Positions 1-9,313 of a stretch of 64,000 nt of DNA are shown piece after piece; positions within the stretch are counted from its first letter, which is position 1, and every line of letters starts with the position of its first letter. Under the pieces are notes generated by a model, which was not told where the DNA came from, ran no database searches, and saw only the letters and a program-made list of their open reading frames with translations. Source of the stretch: Sedimentibacter acidaminivorans (GTDB lineage: Bacteria > Bacillota > Clostridia > Tissierellales > Sedimentibacteraceae); contig NZ_JAGGKS010000007.1 in NCBI RefSeq assembly GCF_017873955.1, positions 124,001 to 188,000 of the forward strand. Direction: 5' to 3'. A program made the translations under genes and the position numbers.

Positions 1-972
1 TTAAAAGAAGATTGGGACATGGGAGATTACTGTCAAGAATCAATCGACAAAATTAAAGCGCAGGTAGGCGACAAAAAGGCATTATGTGCAATGTCTGGTG
101 GCGTAGATTCATCAGTTGCAGCTGTTATGGTTCACAAAGCAATAGGTTCAAATTTAATATGCGTATTTGTAGACCATGGACTCCTTAGAAAAGATGAAGG
201 AGACGAAGTTGAAAGAGTATTTAAAGACAAATTTAATATGAATTTAATTAGAGTTAATGCACGGGAAAGATTCCTAGGAAAATTAGCAGGAGTAACAGAT
301 CCAGAAACTAAGAGAAAAATTATAGGCAATGAATTTATTAGAGTCTTTGAAGAAGAAAAACAAAGACTTAAAGAAGAATTTGGACATATAGATTATTTGG
401 TTCAGGGTACTATTTACCCAGATGTTATAGAAAGTGGAACTGCGACAGCTCAAGTAATTAAAAGTCACCATAACGTTGGAGGACTTCCTGATGATGTTGA
501 TTTTGAACTATTAGAACCATTAAGACAACTATTTAAGGATGAGGTTAGACAAGTTGGAAGAGAGCTTGGAATTCCAGAGGAAGTAGTTGAAAGACAACCA
601 TTCCCAGGACCAGGTCTAGCTATAAGAGTTCTAGGAGAAATTACAGAAGAAAAGCTGAAAATAGTTAGAGATGCAGACTTTATATTCAGAGATGAAATAA
701 AAAAAGCAGGACTCCAAAACAAAATTTGGCAATACTTTGCTTGCTTACCTAATATAAAAAGCGTAGGAGTTATGGGTGATGTTAGAACATACTCACACAC
801 AGTAGCCTTAAGAGCAGTAACATCTTCAGACGGAATGACATCAGATTGGGCAAGAATACCATACGATGTGTTAGAAAAAGTATCAAACAGAATAGTAAAC
901 GAAGTGGACAATGTAAATCGTATAGTGTACGACGTTACAAGCAAGCCACCTTCAACTATTGAGTGGGAATAG
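1..972 (+). CDS. guaA: GMP synthase (glutamine-hydrolysing), C-terminal part
   Basis: Amidates XMP to GMP with ATP and glutamine, the last step of GMP synthesis in the cytosol. The reading frame is open from base 1, so the gene starts outside the window and the N-terminal glutamine amidotransferase domain is missing here. What remains is the ATP-pyrophosphatase domain, with the PP-loop SGGVDSS, and the C-terminal dimerisation domain ending in the family-typical KPPSTIEWE. The ATG at 19 is internal and is not the true start. A strong terminator follows directly. The 3' end of guaA marks the left edge of an accessory island. Confidence 0.97.
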   Translation, partial: LKEDWDMGDYCQESIDKIKAQVGDKKALCAMSGGVDSSVAAVMVHKAIGSNLICVFVDHGLLRKDEGDEVERVFKDKFNMNLIRVNARERFLGKLAGVTDPETKRKIIGNEFIRVFEEEKQRLKEEFGHIDYLVQGTIYPDVIESGTATAQVIKSHHNVGGLPDDVDFELLEPLRQLFKDEVRQVGRELGIPEEVVERQPFPGPGLAIRVLGEITEEKLKIVRDADFIFRDEIKKAGLQNKIWQYFACLPNIKSVGVMGDVRTYSHTVALRAVTSSDGMTSDWARIPYDVLEKVSNRIVNEVDNVNRIVYDVTSKPPSTIEWE

Positions 973-981
973 TAAAATTAA

Positions 982-1021
982 AGCGTCAAACCCTTATGTT
1001 TAAAGGGTTTGGCGCTTTTTT
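982..1021 (+). terminator. Rho-independent terminator of guaA
   Basis: A GC-containing stem, AGCGTCAAACCCTT pairing with AAGGGTTTGGCGCT, carries a short loop and is followed by a run of Ts. It starts ten bases after the guaA stop codon. Confidence 0.92.
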
Positions 1022-1158
1022 AATGTTTGGATGATATTAAATTGATATTGAATTTATTAGAAAAAGTTATAAGAGAATTCTTTCGATTTGTGACGGTAAT
1101 GACGATGATGACAGTGATATAGCCCAAGATTTTGGCGTCATTTAGGGGATGATTAAAG

Positions 1159-1227
1159 ATGGCCATAATAAGTTTTGGTAAAAAAGAGATTGAAGATTTA
1201 GAAAAAGAAAATCAATTGCAAAAATAA
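1159..1227 (+). CDS. possible 22-residue peptide, unknown
   Basis: A short frame, MAIISFGKKEIEDLEKENQ..., has an AGGGG motif upstream and ends just before the ietA-like promoter. I do not recognise it. It could be a leader peptide, a small antitoxin-like protein or chance. It lies in a 275-base stretch between guaA and the ATPase gene that otherwise shows only scattered stop-rich frames. Among them is an acidic fragment around 1070-1143 that may be the end of a decayed gene. Confidence 0.2.
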   Translation: MAIISFGKKEIEDLEKENQLQK

Positions 1228-1239
1228 AAAAAGATATTT

Positions 1240-1277
1240 GTCTCAAATGTTGACATAGCGTCCCAAAGTGATATAAT
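1240..1277 (+). promoter_or_regulatory. sigma-A promoter with direct-repeat operator candidate
   Basis: TTGACA at 1250-1255 and TATAAT at 1272-1277 are separated by 16 bases. The -35 box lies between two near-identical octamers, GTCTCAAA (1240-1247) and GTCCCAAA (1260-1267), exactly 20 bases apart, which puts them on the same face of the helix. A regulator bound to both would cover the -35 box. The downstream ATPase ends in a helix-turn-helix, so autoregulation is possible (inference). Confidence 0.7.
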
Positions 1278-1296
1278 TGTATTAGAGGTGATAATA

Positions 1297-2346
1297 ATGA
1301 AGAAGAAAAACGTTTTAAACTTAATTAAATATTATTCAGAAAAAAATGATACAGCATTTAGAAATGAGGCATACGAGATAGCCAAGTATTTTGATGAAAT
1401 TAATAATTACCAGCTATCAGAATATATCATGGGGTTACTTTCAAATACTAATACATTTTCTCCGCAGGTAGATGATTCTAAAAGTCACTATTTTAGAAAG
1501 GTGGAGACATCTTCAGAGTCATTACCTTTACCTGAAGAAATTAAAAATGATGTTTTAGGAATAGTGAATGCAGTTGGGCATAACGTTGGAATTAATAAAT
1601 TCCTATTTCAAGGACCACCAGGAACTGGTAAGACTGAATCAGTGAAACAAATAGCTAGAATCCTTGATAGAGAGCTATTTGCTGTTGACTTTAATCAGGT
1701 TATTGATAGTAAGCTTGGACAGACTGGGAAGAATATAGCGGAGTTATTTGATGAAATTCAAGAGGTCCCTAATCCGGAAAAAGTTGTTGTTCTTTTTGAT
1801 GAAATTGACATTTTAGCCGTTGATAGAATAAACTCAAATGATTTACGTGAGATGGGAAGAGCCACATCTTCAGTACTTAAAGGGCTTGATTCTATTAATA
1901 ATAAGGTGATAATCATTGCGACTACAAACTTATTTAATGCTTTTGACAAAGCATTAATTCGTAGATTTGATTCTGTAGTAGACTACGGAAGATATTCACG
2001 AGAGGACTTAGTTGAAATTGCAGAGATTATTCTGAATGAGCTTTTGCCGAAGTTCAAATCAGCCGGAAGAAATATGAGGTTGTTTAAAAAAATTATTGGT
2101 ACCATGGATAATATTCCGTATCCAGGCGACCTTAAAAATATGATTAAGACTTCTCTAGCATTCAGTAATCCAAATAGTGAATTTGACTATTTAATAAGAT
2201 TATATAAGTCGGCATTAGGTGAGCAGAAGCTTGACATTATTGACTTGCATGCTAAAGGATTTACGCTTAGGGAATTGGAGCTACTTACAGGAGTTTCAAA
2301 AAGTCAAATCTCTAGAGAAATAAAGGAGATATCTGCAAATGAATAG
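1297..2346 (+). CDS. ietA: AAA+ ATPase with C-terminal HTH, IetA-like
   Basis: A 349-residue AAA+ ATPase partnered with the subtilase encoded next. The Walker A motif is GPPGTGKT (Lys112) and Walker B is VVLFDEID (Asp168-Glu169), followed by a sensor region with ATTN. The last ~35 residues (FTLRELELLTGVSKSQISRE) read as a helix-turn-helix. The ATG at 1297 is preferred over GTG 1288 because AGAGGTG lies six bases upstream. The gene overlaps ietS by eight bases. An AAA ATPase plus subtilisin-like protease pair is the arrangement of ietAS, described as a plasmid stability/toxin-antitoxin pair on pTiC58 and later reported to be anti-phage. Assignment rests on domains and gene order, not alignment. 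The HTH tail is the odd feature. Confidence 0.75.
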   Translation: MKKKNVLNLIKYYSEKNDTAFRNEAYEIAKYFDEINNYQLSEYIMGLLSNTNTFSPQVDDSKSHYFRKVETSSESLPLPEEIKNDVLGIVNAVGHNVGINKFLFQGPPGTGKTESVKQIARILDRELFAVDFNQVIDSKLGQTGKNIAELFDEIQEVPNPEKVVVLFDEIDILAVDRINSNDLREMGRATSSVLKGLDSINNKVIIIATTNLFNAFDKALIRRFDSVVDYGRYSREDLVEIAEIILNELLPKFKSAGRNMRLFKKIIGTMDNIPYPGDLKNMIKTSLAFSNPNSEFDYLIRLYKSALGEQKLDIIDLHAKGFTLRELELLTGVSKSQISREIKEISANE

Positions 2347-4555
2347 TTTATTACAATTAAAAGGAAGATTTGAACAGGCAAAAAATAGTTCAACACCTGC
2401 TTCTAGTAAACTTCCATCAGGACATCATGTAAAAATGGAAAAGTTACAGAGTTTGACTAGAGATTTGATTAGACTTAAACGATTTTGGGAAAGTGAAGAT
2501 ATAATTCCAGGTGCATTGGTCAGTGTATATTATAATAAAGTAGCAGCAAAAAGTAATCGTATTAAAGCTCTTTTATCAAAAAGTAGAGTTACAGCTAATA
2601 GCTCAATAGTAGGAGCGAGATTTTCTGATGATGGATCACCAAAACATATAATAACACATTATGTCTCAATGGATCTAATAGATAAATCAATCACATTGCT
2701 ACAAAAAAGTGTAGATATATTGTCTGACGAGTTTAAAGGGGTAATAACTTATGATGATATAGTAGGGATAAATGAGAAGAAGATATTCTTAAAATCTGAA
2801 GAACTCGCACGAACCACTTTTGTAAATGTTATTGTAGATGCGTTTTATGTAAATAAATTTGATATACTTGTTGAAACAGAAGAGATAAAAGATGAGTCAA
2901 TCATAACTATATATAAAACAGATATCAAAGCAACAAATATTATGGAAAAGATTGGGATTCAGTTGCATTTTACAAGAGTTATAGATGATACTACTATTTT
3001 ATTAAGACCAGATGAATTAAGAACTCTTTTGAGTAAAGCGCCGTATTTAATTTCTATGGCTGTTACTGATTTGACAAAGCTTGACAGCGAAGATTTCGAT
3101 TTTGCTGAAGAAAGTTTGATTAAAATCCCTAGTCCGACTACTGAACCGTTTATTGGTGTGATAGATACAATGTTTGATCAAAATGTCTATTTTTCAGATT
3201 GGGTCGAATTCAAAAATATGTTACCAAGTGAAATAACTTTATCACCAAGTGATTATAACCATGGAACAGCAGTATCGTCTATCATTGTAGATGGACCAGC
3301 ATCAAATCCCAAGTTAGACGATGGATGTGGCAGGTTTAGAGTGAGACATTTTGGAGTTGCGGCAGGTAATCAGTTTAGTTCCTTCACGATTTTAAGAAAC
3401 ATAAATGAAATAGTATCAAATAATAAAGATATTAAAGTTTGGAACTTATCTTTAGGTTCAAAACTTGAAATAAACCAGAATTTTATATCCCCTGAGGCTG
3501 CTATATTAGATAAGATTCAATATGAGAATGATGTGATATTTGTAATTGCAGGGACTAATAATTCAAATTCAGATAAGAACTTAAGAATTGGTGCTCCTGC
3601 AGACTCAATAAATTCTGTTATTGTAAATTCAGTAAAAAATGATGGGCAACCTGCATCTTACACTCGAAAAGGACCAGTTTTATCATTTTTTACCAAACCT
3701 GATGTTAGTTATTATGGTGGAGATACAGGAGAGTACATAAGAGTTTGTACACCTACAGGTGAGGCTTTTGTGAGAGGTACTTCTTTTGCTGCTCCTTGGA
3801 TTTCAAGAAAATTGTCATACTTAATTGATGTACTAGGTTTGAGTAGGGAAGTAGCAAAAGCATTATTAATCGATTCTTCAACTGGGTGGAATGAGGATAA
3901 AGGAAATCTATTATTGAGTGGGCATGGAGTTGTGCCTATAAAGATTAGCGATATTGTAGAATCTCAAGATGATGAAATTCAATTCGTTTTATATGGTGTT
4001 TCAGAGGAGTATGATACTTACAACTATAATATTCCGGTTCCAATAAATAAAGAGAAGCATCCATTTATAGCCAAAGCGACTATGTGCTATTTCCCAGCAT
4101 GTTCTAGAAATCAAGGAGTTGATTATACCAATACAGAGTTGGATATACAGTTTGGTAGATTAAAAGAAAATGGTATAAAACCAATAAATAATAACTATCA
4201 AAGCGCTGATACGCAACATCACACCTGGGAAGAAGATGCTAGGAAATATTTTAGAAAATGGGATAATGTGAAACATATCAGAGAAGTTTATAATCCTAGT
4301 GGACGTGCAAAAAAAGCATATGATAAAGGGATATGGGGATTAAGTTTAAAAACCAAAGAGCGTTTAGAACAGAAATGTGGAGTAGGTTTAAAATTTGGGA
4401 TTGTAGTTACTTTAAAAGAAATTGATGGTGTAAATCGTATTGATGAGTTTATTAAGAACTGTGCACTAAGAGGCTGGTTAGTGAATAGGATTGATATCGA
4501 ACAACGAATTGACATTTATAATATAGCTGAAGAAGAAATTGATTTCAGTGAGTAA
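2339..4555 (+). CDS. ietS: subtilisin-like serine protease, IetS-like
   Basis: A 738-residue intracellular S8 protease with no signal peptide. The catalytic triad is visible: Asp276 in GVIDT, His308 in NHGTAVSS and Ser482 in GTSFAAPW. The oxyanion Asn is probably Asn407 in AGTNN. About 250 residues precede the protease domain and about 230 follow it; neither part resembles a known prodomain to me and they may sense the trigger or bind the ATPase. The start is ATG 2339 with AAGGAG upstream, overlapping the ATPase stop, which implies translational coupling. In ietAS the protease is the toxic effector restrained by the ATPase (established for the Ti-plasmid pair; inferred here). Confidence 0.78.
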   Translation: MNSLLQLKGRFEQAKNSSTPASSKLPSGHHVKMEKLQSLTRDLIRLKRFWESEDIIPGALVSVYYNKVAAKSNRIKALLSKSRVTANSSIVGARFSDDGSPKHIITHYVSMDLIDKSITLLQKSVDILSDEFKGVITYDDIVGINEKKIFLKSEELARTTFVNVIVDAFYVNKFDILVETEEIKDESIITIYKTDIKATNIMEKIGIQLHFTRVIDDTTILLRPDELRTLLSKAPYLISMAVTDLTKLDSEDFDFAEESLIKIPSPTTEPFIGVIDTMFDQNVYFSDWVEFKNMLPSEITLSPSDYNHGTAVSSIIVDGPASNPKLDDGCGRFRVRHFGVAAGNQFSSFTILRNINEIVSNNKDIKVWNLSLGSKLEINQNFISPEAAILDKIQYENDVIFVIAGTNNSNSDKNLRIGAPADSINSVIVNSVKNDGQPASYTRKGPVLSFFTKPDVSYYGGDTGEYIRVCTPTGEAFVRGTSFAAPWISRKLSYLIDVLGLSREVAKALLIDSSTGWNEDKGNLLLSGHGVVPIKISDIVESQDDEIQFVLYGVSEEYDTYNYNIPVPINKEKHPFIAKATMCYFPACSRNQGVDYTNTELDIQFGRLKENGIKPINNNYQSADTQHHTWEEDARKYFRKWDNVKHIREVYNPSGRAKKAYDKGIWGLSLKTKERLEQKCGVGLKFGIVVTLKEIDGVNRIDEFIKNCALRGWLVNRIDIEQRIDIYNIAEEEIDFSE

Positions 4556-4562
4556 ATGAAGT

Positions 4563-4623
4563 TTCCTTTATTCACCAATTTAGTATATAATATTAACATA
4601 GGGAAAGCATTATTTGTGGGAGG
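4563..4623 (+). promoter_or_regulatory. likely promoter and RBS of the hsd operon
   Basis: TATAAT at 4586-4591 is followed by a GGGAGG ribosome binding site ahead of hsdR. The -35 region (TTCCTT at a 17-base spacing) is a poor match, so this promoter is weak or has help. Confidence 0.35.
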
Positions 4624-4629
4624 TACTAA

Positions 4630-7600
4630 ATGTCCAATAATTTCAAATTTTTAGAGTCAATATGGCCGGGATTATCACAACTTGGTCAATTAGCTGAAAA
4701 GAATATATATCAAGATTCTAACACCACGCTTATTAAGTTGGGTATGTTTGCTGAGCGTTTGGTTGATTATATGTTTGCATACGATAATATTGAAATGCCT
4801 TATGATACAACCCAAGTGAATAAGATTCGTACTTTAAAGCAAAATGGTTGTATTCCTTATAGTATAGATCAGATTTTATATACAATTCGTAAGTCAAGAA
4901 ATGATGCAGCTCATGTAGCTTATGAAGATGTTGAAATGGCGAAAACTAATACAAGCCTTACCTTTAAATTGGCTGTATGGTTCATGCAGACATATGGTGA
5001 TTGGAACTTTGAAGCACCTAAATACATTGAGCCGGTTCAGGTACAAGAACAATATACTGTCGATCAATTAAAAACGGAATCTGATGAAATCACCAAACAA
5101 TACGAAGAAGATTTAGCAAAATTAAAAGATGAGTTAGATCGGTTCAGAAAAGCTGCTACAGCTGAAGAAACCAACGATAGAAAACAAAAATCAGCGAAAG
5201 CTGCATCTCTAATTAAACTCAACGAAGCTGAAACAAGAGTAATTATTGATCAACAGCTTCGAGATAGTGGTTGGGAAGTAGATTCAGTTGAATTAAATTA
5301 TAAGAAGAATAAAACATTACCCTTAAAGAAGAAAAGTGTAGCAATTGCAGAATGGGAAACTAATGCAGTAGGTTCCAGAGCAAAAGGCTGGGCTGACTAC
5401 GCCTTATTTATAGACCAACAACTTGTTGGGATCGTCGAAGCTAAGCGAGGTAGCAAGGATGTTCAAGCTGATATAGAACAGTCTAAGGGCTATGCTAAAG
5501 CAATTAAAGAAGAACATGGCGAATATGTTATTGATAAATGGGATGACTATAAAGTGCCCTTCCTATTTGCTACCAATGGTAGAAAATATTTGAAGCAACT
5601 TCAAGAAAAATCAGGGGTATGGTTTCTAGATGCTAGAAAACCAACAAACCATCCTAAAGCCCTTATGTCTTGGCATTCACCAGAAGGTCTTATGAATATG
5701 ATTAAGCATGACCTAGAGAAGGCTAAAGAGAATTTGAAAAACGAGCCATTTGTATACTTGCAAGATCCAAAAGGTTTAGGACTTCGAGATTATCAGATCA
5801 AGGCCATTAAAAATGTTGAAATAGCCCTAGATAAAGGTCAAGAAAACATTTTATTATCAATGGCAACTGGAACTGGTAAAACAAGAACTACTATGGGTCT
5901 TATTTATCGGTTGATTAAGAGCGACCGTTTTAGAAGAGTGCTATTTTTAGTAGATAGGTCTTCGCTGGGAGAACAAGCAGAAGATTCTTTTAACGATAGC
6001 TTTATTGAAGGATTGGATACATTTACAAATATTTATGATGTAAAAGTTCTTGGTGAGAAAACGCCTGAATTAACGACAAAGTTACATATTTCTACTGTGC
6101 AAGGAATGGTAAGAAGGATTCTTTATTCAGATACGGATATACCATCAATTGATACCTACGATTGTATCGTTGTAGATGAAGCTCATAGAGGCTATATCCT
6201 TGATAAAGAAATGGGTGAAGTTGAGCAAGAGTTTAGAAGTCAAGAGGATTATATCAGTAAATATAGAGCTGTAATAGAATATTTTGATGCTGTGAAAATC
6301 GCATTAACAGCTACACCTGCGCTACATACAAGTTCAATATTCGGATTACCTGTATTTCAATACACATATCGAGAAGCCGTTATTGATGGTTATTTGGTTG
6401 ATCATGAACCACCACATAAAATCATAACGGATTTAAGTGACGATGGTATTCAGTATAGTTCTGGTGATGTTGTGCCAATTTATGATCCAGTAACCAATGA
6501 AATAACCAATAGTGCAGAGCTTCCAGATGATATGAAGATTGAAGTTGAGCAGTTTAATAAGAAAGTTGTTAATGAGAATTTTAACAAGGTGGTATTAGAT
6601 GAGATTACAGATTACATTATCCCCACTGGTCCGGAAAAGACATTAATATTTGCAGCAACTGATCTTCATGCAGATATGATTGTTCGTATAATGAAAGATC
6701 AGTATGAAGAAAAAGGGTATAGTCTTAATGATAATGCTATTATGAAAATTACTGGATCTATTCATGATCCGCTAGAAGCGATAAAAAGATTTAAAAATGA
6801 AGTAAATCCTGTTATTGCAGTAACTGTAGATCTTCTAACCACAGGAATTGATGTGCCTGCAATTTGCAACTTGGTATTCTTAAGACGTGTAAGATCTCGC
6901 ATTCTGTATGAGCAAATGATAGGACGAGGAACAAGGCTGTGTGATGACATTAAGAAAACACACTTTAATATCTACGATGCAGTGAAGCTATATGAAGGAT
7001 TACAAGATATGTCAAATATGAAACCAGTGGTCACAAAGACCAAAGTTTCTTTAGAAACGTTATTAGATGAACTAGACCAACTTGAAATAACTGATCATAA
7101 GAAATTTCATATTGACACAGTTATAGCTAAGATGCAACGAAAAAAAAGGCGATTAGATGATGATACCATTGAGTTATTCAAGGGTAAGGCTAATGGATTG
7201 TCACCAAATCAATTTATTGAAAAGGTTAGAAATGCAGATTTAGAGGGAGCAACGAAACTTTTAAATGATTACAAAGAAGCGGTTGTGTTACTGGATAAAG
7301 TTATATACAATCCTTCTCAAATAATATATTCAACCCATGCTGATCAACTCAGAGAACATAGTGTTGGCTATGGTGATACAACTAAACCAGAAGACTATCT
7401 ACAGGAATTTGGTCAGTTTATTATGGACAATATGAATAAAATTCCGGCACTAGAAATTGTATGTCAAAGGCCACAAGAATTAACAAGAGAATCATTAAGG
7501 CAATTACAATTAGAGCTTAAGGAACATGGTTATACAGAGATTAATCTAAACCATGCATATAATAAAGTTACTAATGAAGATATTGTTGCAGATATTATTA

Positions 7601-7896
7601 GTTTTGTTAGACAGCAGGCTCTTGGAGATGCTTTATTAAGTCATGAAGAGCGTATTAGCAATGCCATGAGAAAAGTAAGAAAAATGCAACAATGGAAACC
7701 AATCCAAATGCAGTGGTTGGATCGGATAGAGTCACAATTAATGAAAGAGAATATTATTGACAGAGAATCCTTTGAAAAAGGTGCATTTAAGAGTAATGGT
7801 GGCTATGATAGAATCAACAAGTTCTTAGGTAATCAACTAGATACAATTATTAAAGTATTAAATGAAAATCTATACACAGAAGTGGAGACGGCATAA
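4630..7896 (+). CDS. hsdR: type I restriction enzyme, R subunit
   Basis: The motor and nuclease subunit of a type I restriction-modification complex, which translocates and cuts unmodified DNA. The 1088 residues show, in order: a DUF4145-like N-terminal domain (about 1-130); a PD-(D/E)xK nuclease with Asp256 and Glu270-Ala-Lys272; a superfamily 2 helicase with Walker A ATGTGKT (Lys417), the DEAH box at 516-519 and TATPA; the second RecA lobe with GRGTRL; and an EcoEI-type C-terminal region. The start is ATG 4630 behind GGGAGG. It is the first gene of an uninterrupted hsdR-hsdM-hsdS operon. All catalytic motifs are intact, so it should be active. Confidence 0.95.
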   Translation: MSNNFKFLESIWPGLSQLGQLAEKNIYQDSNTTLIKLGMFAERLVDYMFAYDNIEMPYDTTQVNKIRTLKQNGCIPYSIDQILYTIRKSRNDAAHVAYEDVEMAKTNTSLTFKLAVWFMQTYGDWNFEAPKYIEPVQVQEQYTVDQLKTESDEITKQYEEDLAKLKDELDRFRKAATAEETNDRKQKSAKAASLIKLNEAETRVIIDQQLRDSGWEVDSVELNYKKNKTLPLKKKSVAIAEWETNAVGSRAKGWADYALFIDQQLVGIVEAKRGSKDVQADIEQSKGYAKAIKEEHGEYVIDKWDDYKVPFLFATNGRKYLKQLQEKSGVWFLDARKPTNHPKALMSWHSPEGLMNMIKHDLEKAKENLKNEPFVYLQDPKGLGLRDYQIKAIKNVEIALDKGQENILLSMATGTGKTRTTMGLIYRLIKSDRFRRVLFLVDRSSLGEQAEDSFNDSFIEGLDTFTNIYDVKVLGEKTPELTTKLHISTVQGMVRRILYSDTDIPSIDTYDCIVVDEAHRGYILDKEMGEVEQEFRSQEDYISKYRAVIEYFDAVKIALTATPALHTSSIFGLPVFQYTYREAVIDGYLVDHEPPHKIITDLSDDGIQYSSGDVVPIYDPVTNEITNSAELPDDMKIEVEQFNKKVVNENFNKVVLDEITDYIIPTGPEKTLIFAATDLHADMIVRIMKDQYEEKGYSLNDNAIMKITGSIHDPLEAIKRFKNEVNPVIAVTVDLLTTGIDVPAICNLVFLRRVRSRILYEQMIGRGTRLCDDIKKTHFNIYDAVKLYEGLQDMSNMKPVVTKTKVSLETLLDELDQLEITDHKKFHIDTVIAKMQRKKRRLDDDTIELFKGKANGLSPNQFIEKVRNADLEGATKLLNDYKEAVVLLDKVIYNPSQIIYSTHADQLREHSVGYGDTTKPEDYLQEFGQFIMDNMNKIPALEIVCQRPQELTRESLRQLQLELKEHGYTEINLNHAYNKVTNEDIVADIISFVRQQALGDALLSHEERISNAMRKVRKMQQWKPIQMQWLDRIESQLMKENIIDRESFEKGAFKSNGGYDRINKFLGNQLDTIIKVLNENLYTEVETA

Positions 7897-9312
7897 ATGA
7901 ATACCAATGAAATAGTAAGCAAATTATGGAACTTATGTAATGTATTAAGGGATGATGGGATTACCTATCATCAGTATGTATCGGAATTAACATATATTCT
8001 TTTCTTAAAGATGTCAAAGGAAAGAGATGTAGAGACCAATATTCCTGAAGAATATCGTTGGGACAGATTGGTTGAAAAAGATGGTGTAGAGCTAAAAAAC
8101 TTTTACAGACAACTTTTACTTGATCTTGGCACTAAGAGCGAAGGCAGAATTAAAGAAATTTATACCAATGCCAATTCCAATATTGATGAACCAAAGAACC
8201 TTGAAAAGATTATTAAGTCTATCGATCAATTAGACTGGTATAGTGCAAAAGAAGAAGGTCTTGGAAATCTATATGAAGGGCTATTAGAAAAGAATGCCAA
8301 TGAGAAAAAATCAGGAGCAGGGCAGTATTTTACACCAAGACCACTAATCAATGTTATGGTTCAACTCATAGATCCTCAACCAGGTGAAAAATGTAATGAC
8401 CCTGCAGCTGGTACATTTGGTTTCATGATTGCCGCAGATCAACATATTAAGAATAAAAACAATGACCTTTTTGATTTGAGTGAAAAAGAACAAGAATTTC
8501 AAAAAAAAGAAGCATTTACTGGTTGTGAGCTAGTTCAAGAGACACACAGATTAGCACTAATGAATGCGATGTTACATGATATTGAAAGTGATATTTATCT
8601 TGGAGATACATTGACTAGTTTGGGTACTAAGATGAAGAACTTTGATGTGGTATTAACGAATCCGCCATTTGGGACAAAAAAGGGTGGTGAGAGAGCTTCA
8701 AGAGATGATTTAACGTTCTTAACGTCAAATAAACAATTGAACTTCTTGCAACATATATATAGATCGCTGAAGAAAGATGGTAAGGCTAGAGCGGCAGTTG
8801 TATTACCAGATAATGTATTGTTTCAAGATGGTGACGGACAGAAGATTCGTGAAGACTTAATGGATAAATGTAATCTTCATACAATTCTTCGCTTACCTAC
8901 AGGGATATTTTATGCGCAAGGGGTTAAAACAAATGTGTTATTTTTTGAGCGTGGAATTACAGAAGAGCACAATACTAAGAATGTATGGTTCTATGATTTA
9001 AGAACTAATATGAATAACTTTGGTAAGCGTAATCCATTGAATGAAAGTCACTTTGAAGGATTTATTAAAGCATACTTAGCGGAGGATAGAAGTAAGGTTG
9101 ATGATGAACGTTTTAATGTGTTTACCAGAGAAGAAATAAAGGATAAAAACAATTCATTAGATCTAGGTTTGATTAGAGATGATTCGTTGACTGAGTATGA
9201 AGACCTTCCAGATCCCATTGAAAGTGCTGAAGAAGCAGCAAGTAAGTTAGAAGAAGCAGCTGATCTTCTTATGAGTGTTGTTAAAGAGCTTAGACACTTG
9301 GGGGGAGAGTAG
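7897..9312 (+). CDS. hsdM: type I restriction-modification methyltransferase, M subunit
   Basis: N6-adenine DNA methyltransferase that forms the modification complex with HsdS and supplies host protection. The 471 residues contain an N-terminal helical domain, GAGQYFTPR (the conserved region before the SAM site), SAM motif I DPAAGTFGF from Asp168 and catalytic motif IV NPPF at 255-258. The ATG follows the hsdR stop codon with no gap, typical of tight stoichiometric coupling. Length and motifs are normal for the family. Confidence 0.96.
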   Translation: MNTNEIVSKLWNLCNVLRDDGITYHQYVSELTYILFLKMSKERDVETNIPEEYRWDRLVEKDGVELKNFYRQLLLDLGTKSEGRIKEIYTNANSNIDEPKNLEKIIKSIDQLDWYSAKEEGLGNLYEGLLEKNANEKKSGAGQYFTPRPLINVMVQLIDPQPGEKCNDPAAGTFGFMIAADQHIKNKNNDLFDLSEKEQEFQKKEAFTGCELVQETHRLALMNAMLHDIESDIYLGDTLTSLGTKMKNFDVVLTNPPFGTKKGGERASRDDLTFLTSNKQLNFLQHIYRSLKKDGKARAAVVLPDNVLFQDGDGQKIREDLMDKCNLHTILRLPTGIFYAQGVKTNVLFFERGITEEHNTKNVWFYDLRTNMNNFGKRNPLNESHFEGFIKAYLAEDRSKVDDERFNVFTREEIKDKNNSLDLGLIRDDSLTEYEDLPDPIESAEEAASKLEEAADLLMSVVKELRHLGGE

Positions 9313-9313
9313 T

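Noticed and set aside
943-972. Integration site at the 3' end of guaA
   Set aside because: I looked for a second copy of GAGTGGGAATAG at the right end of the island (12765-13200) and found none, and there is no integrase, so no attachment site is claimed.
1097-1141. Inverted repeat AATGACG...CGTCATT
   Set aside because: Seven-base arms 31 bases apart in AT-rich sequence with no promoter nearby; chance is likely.
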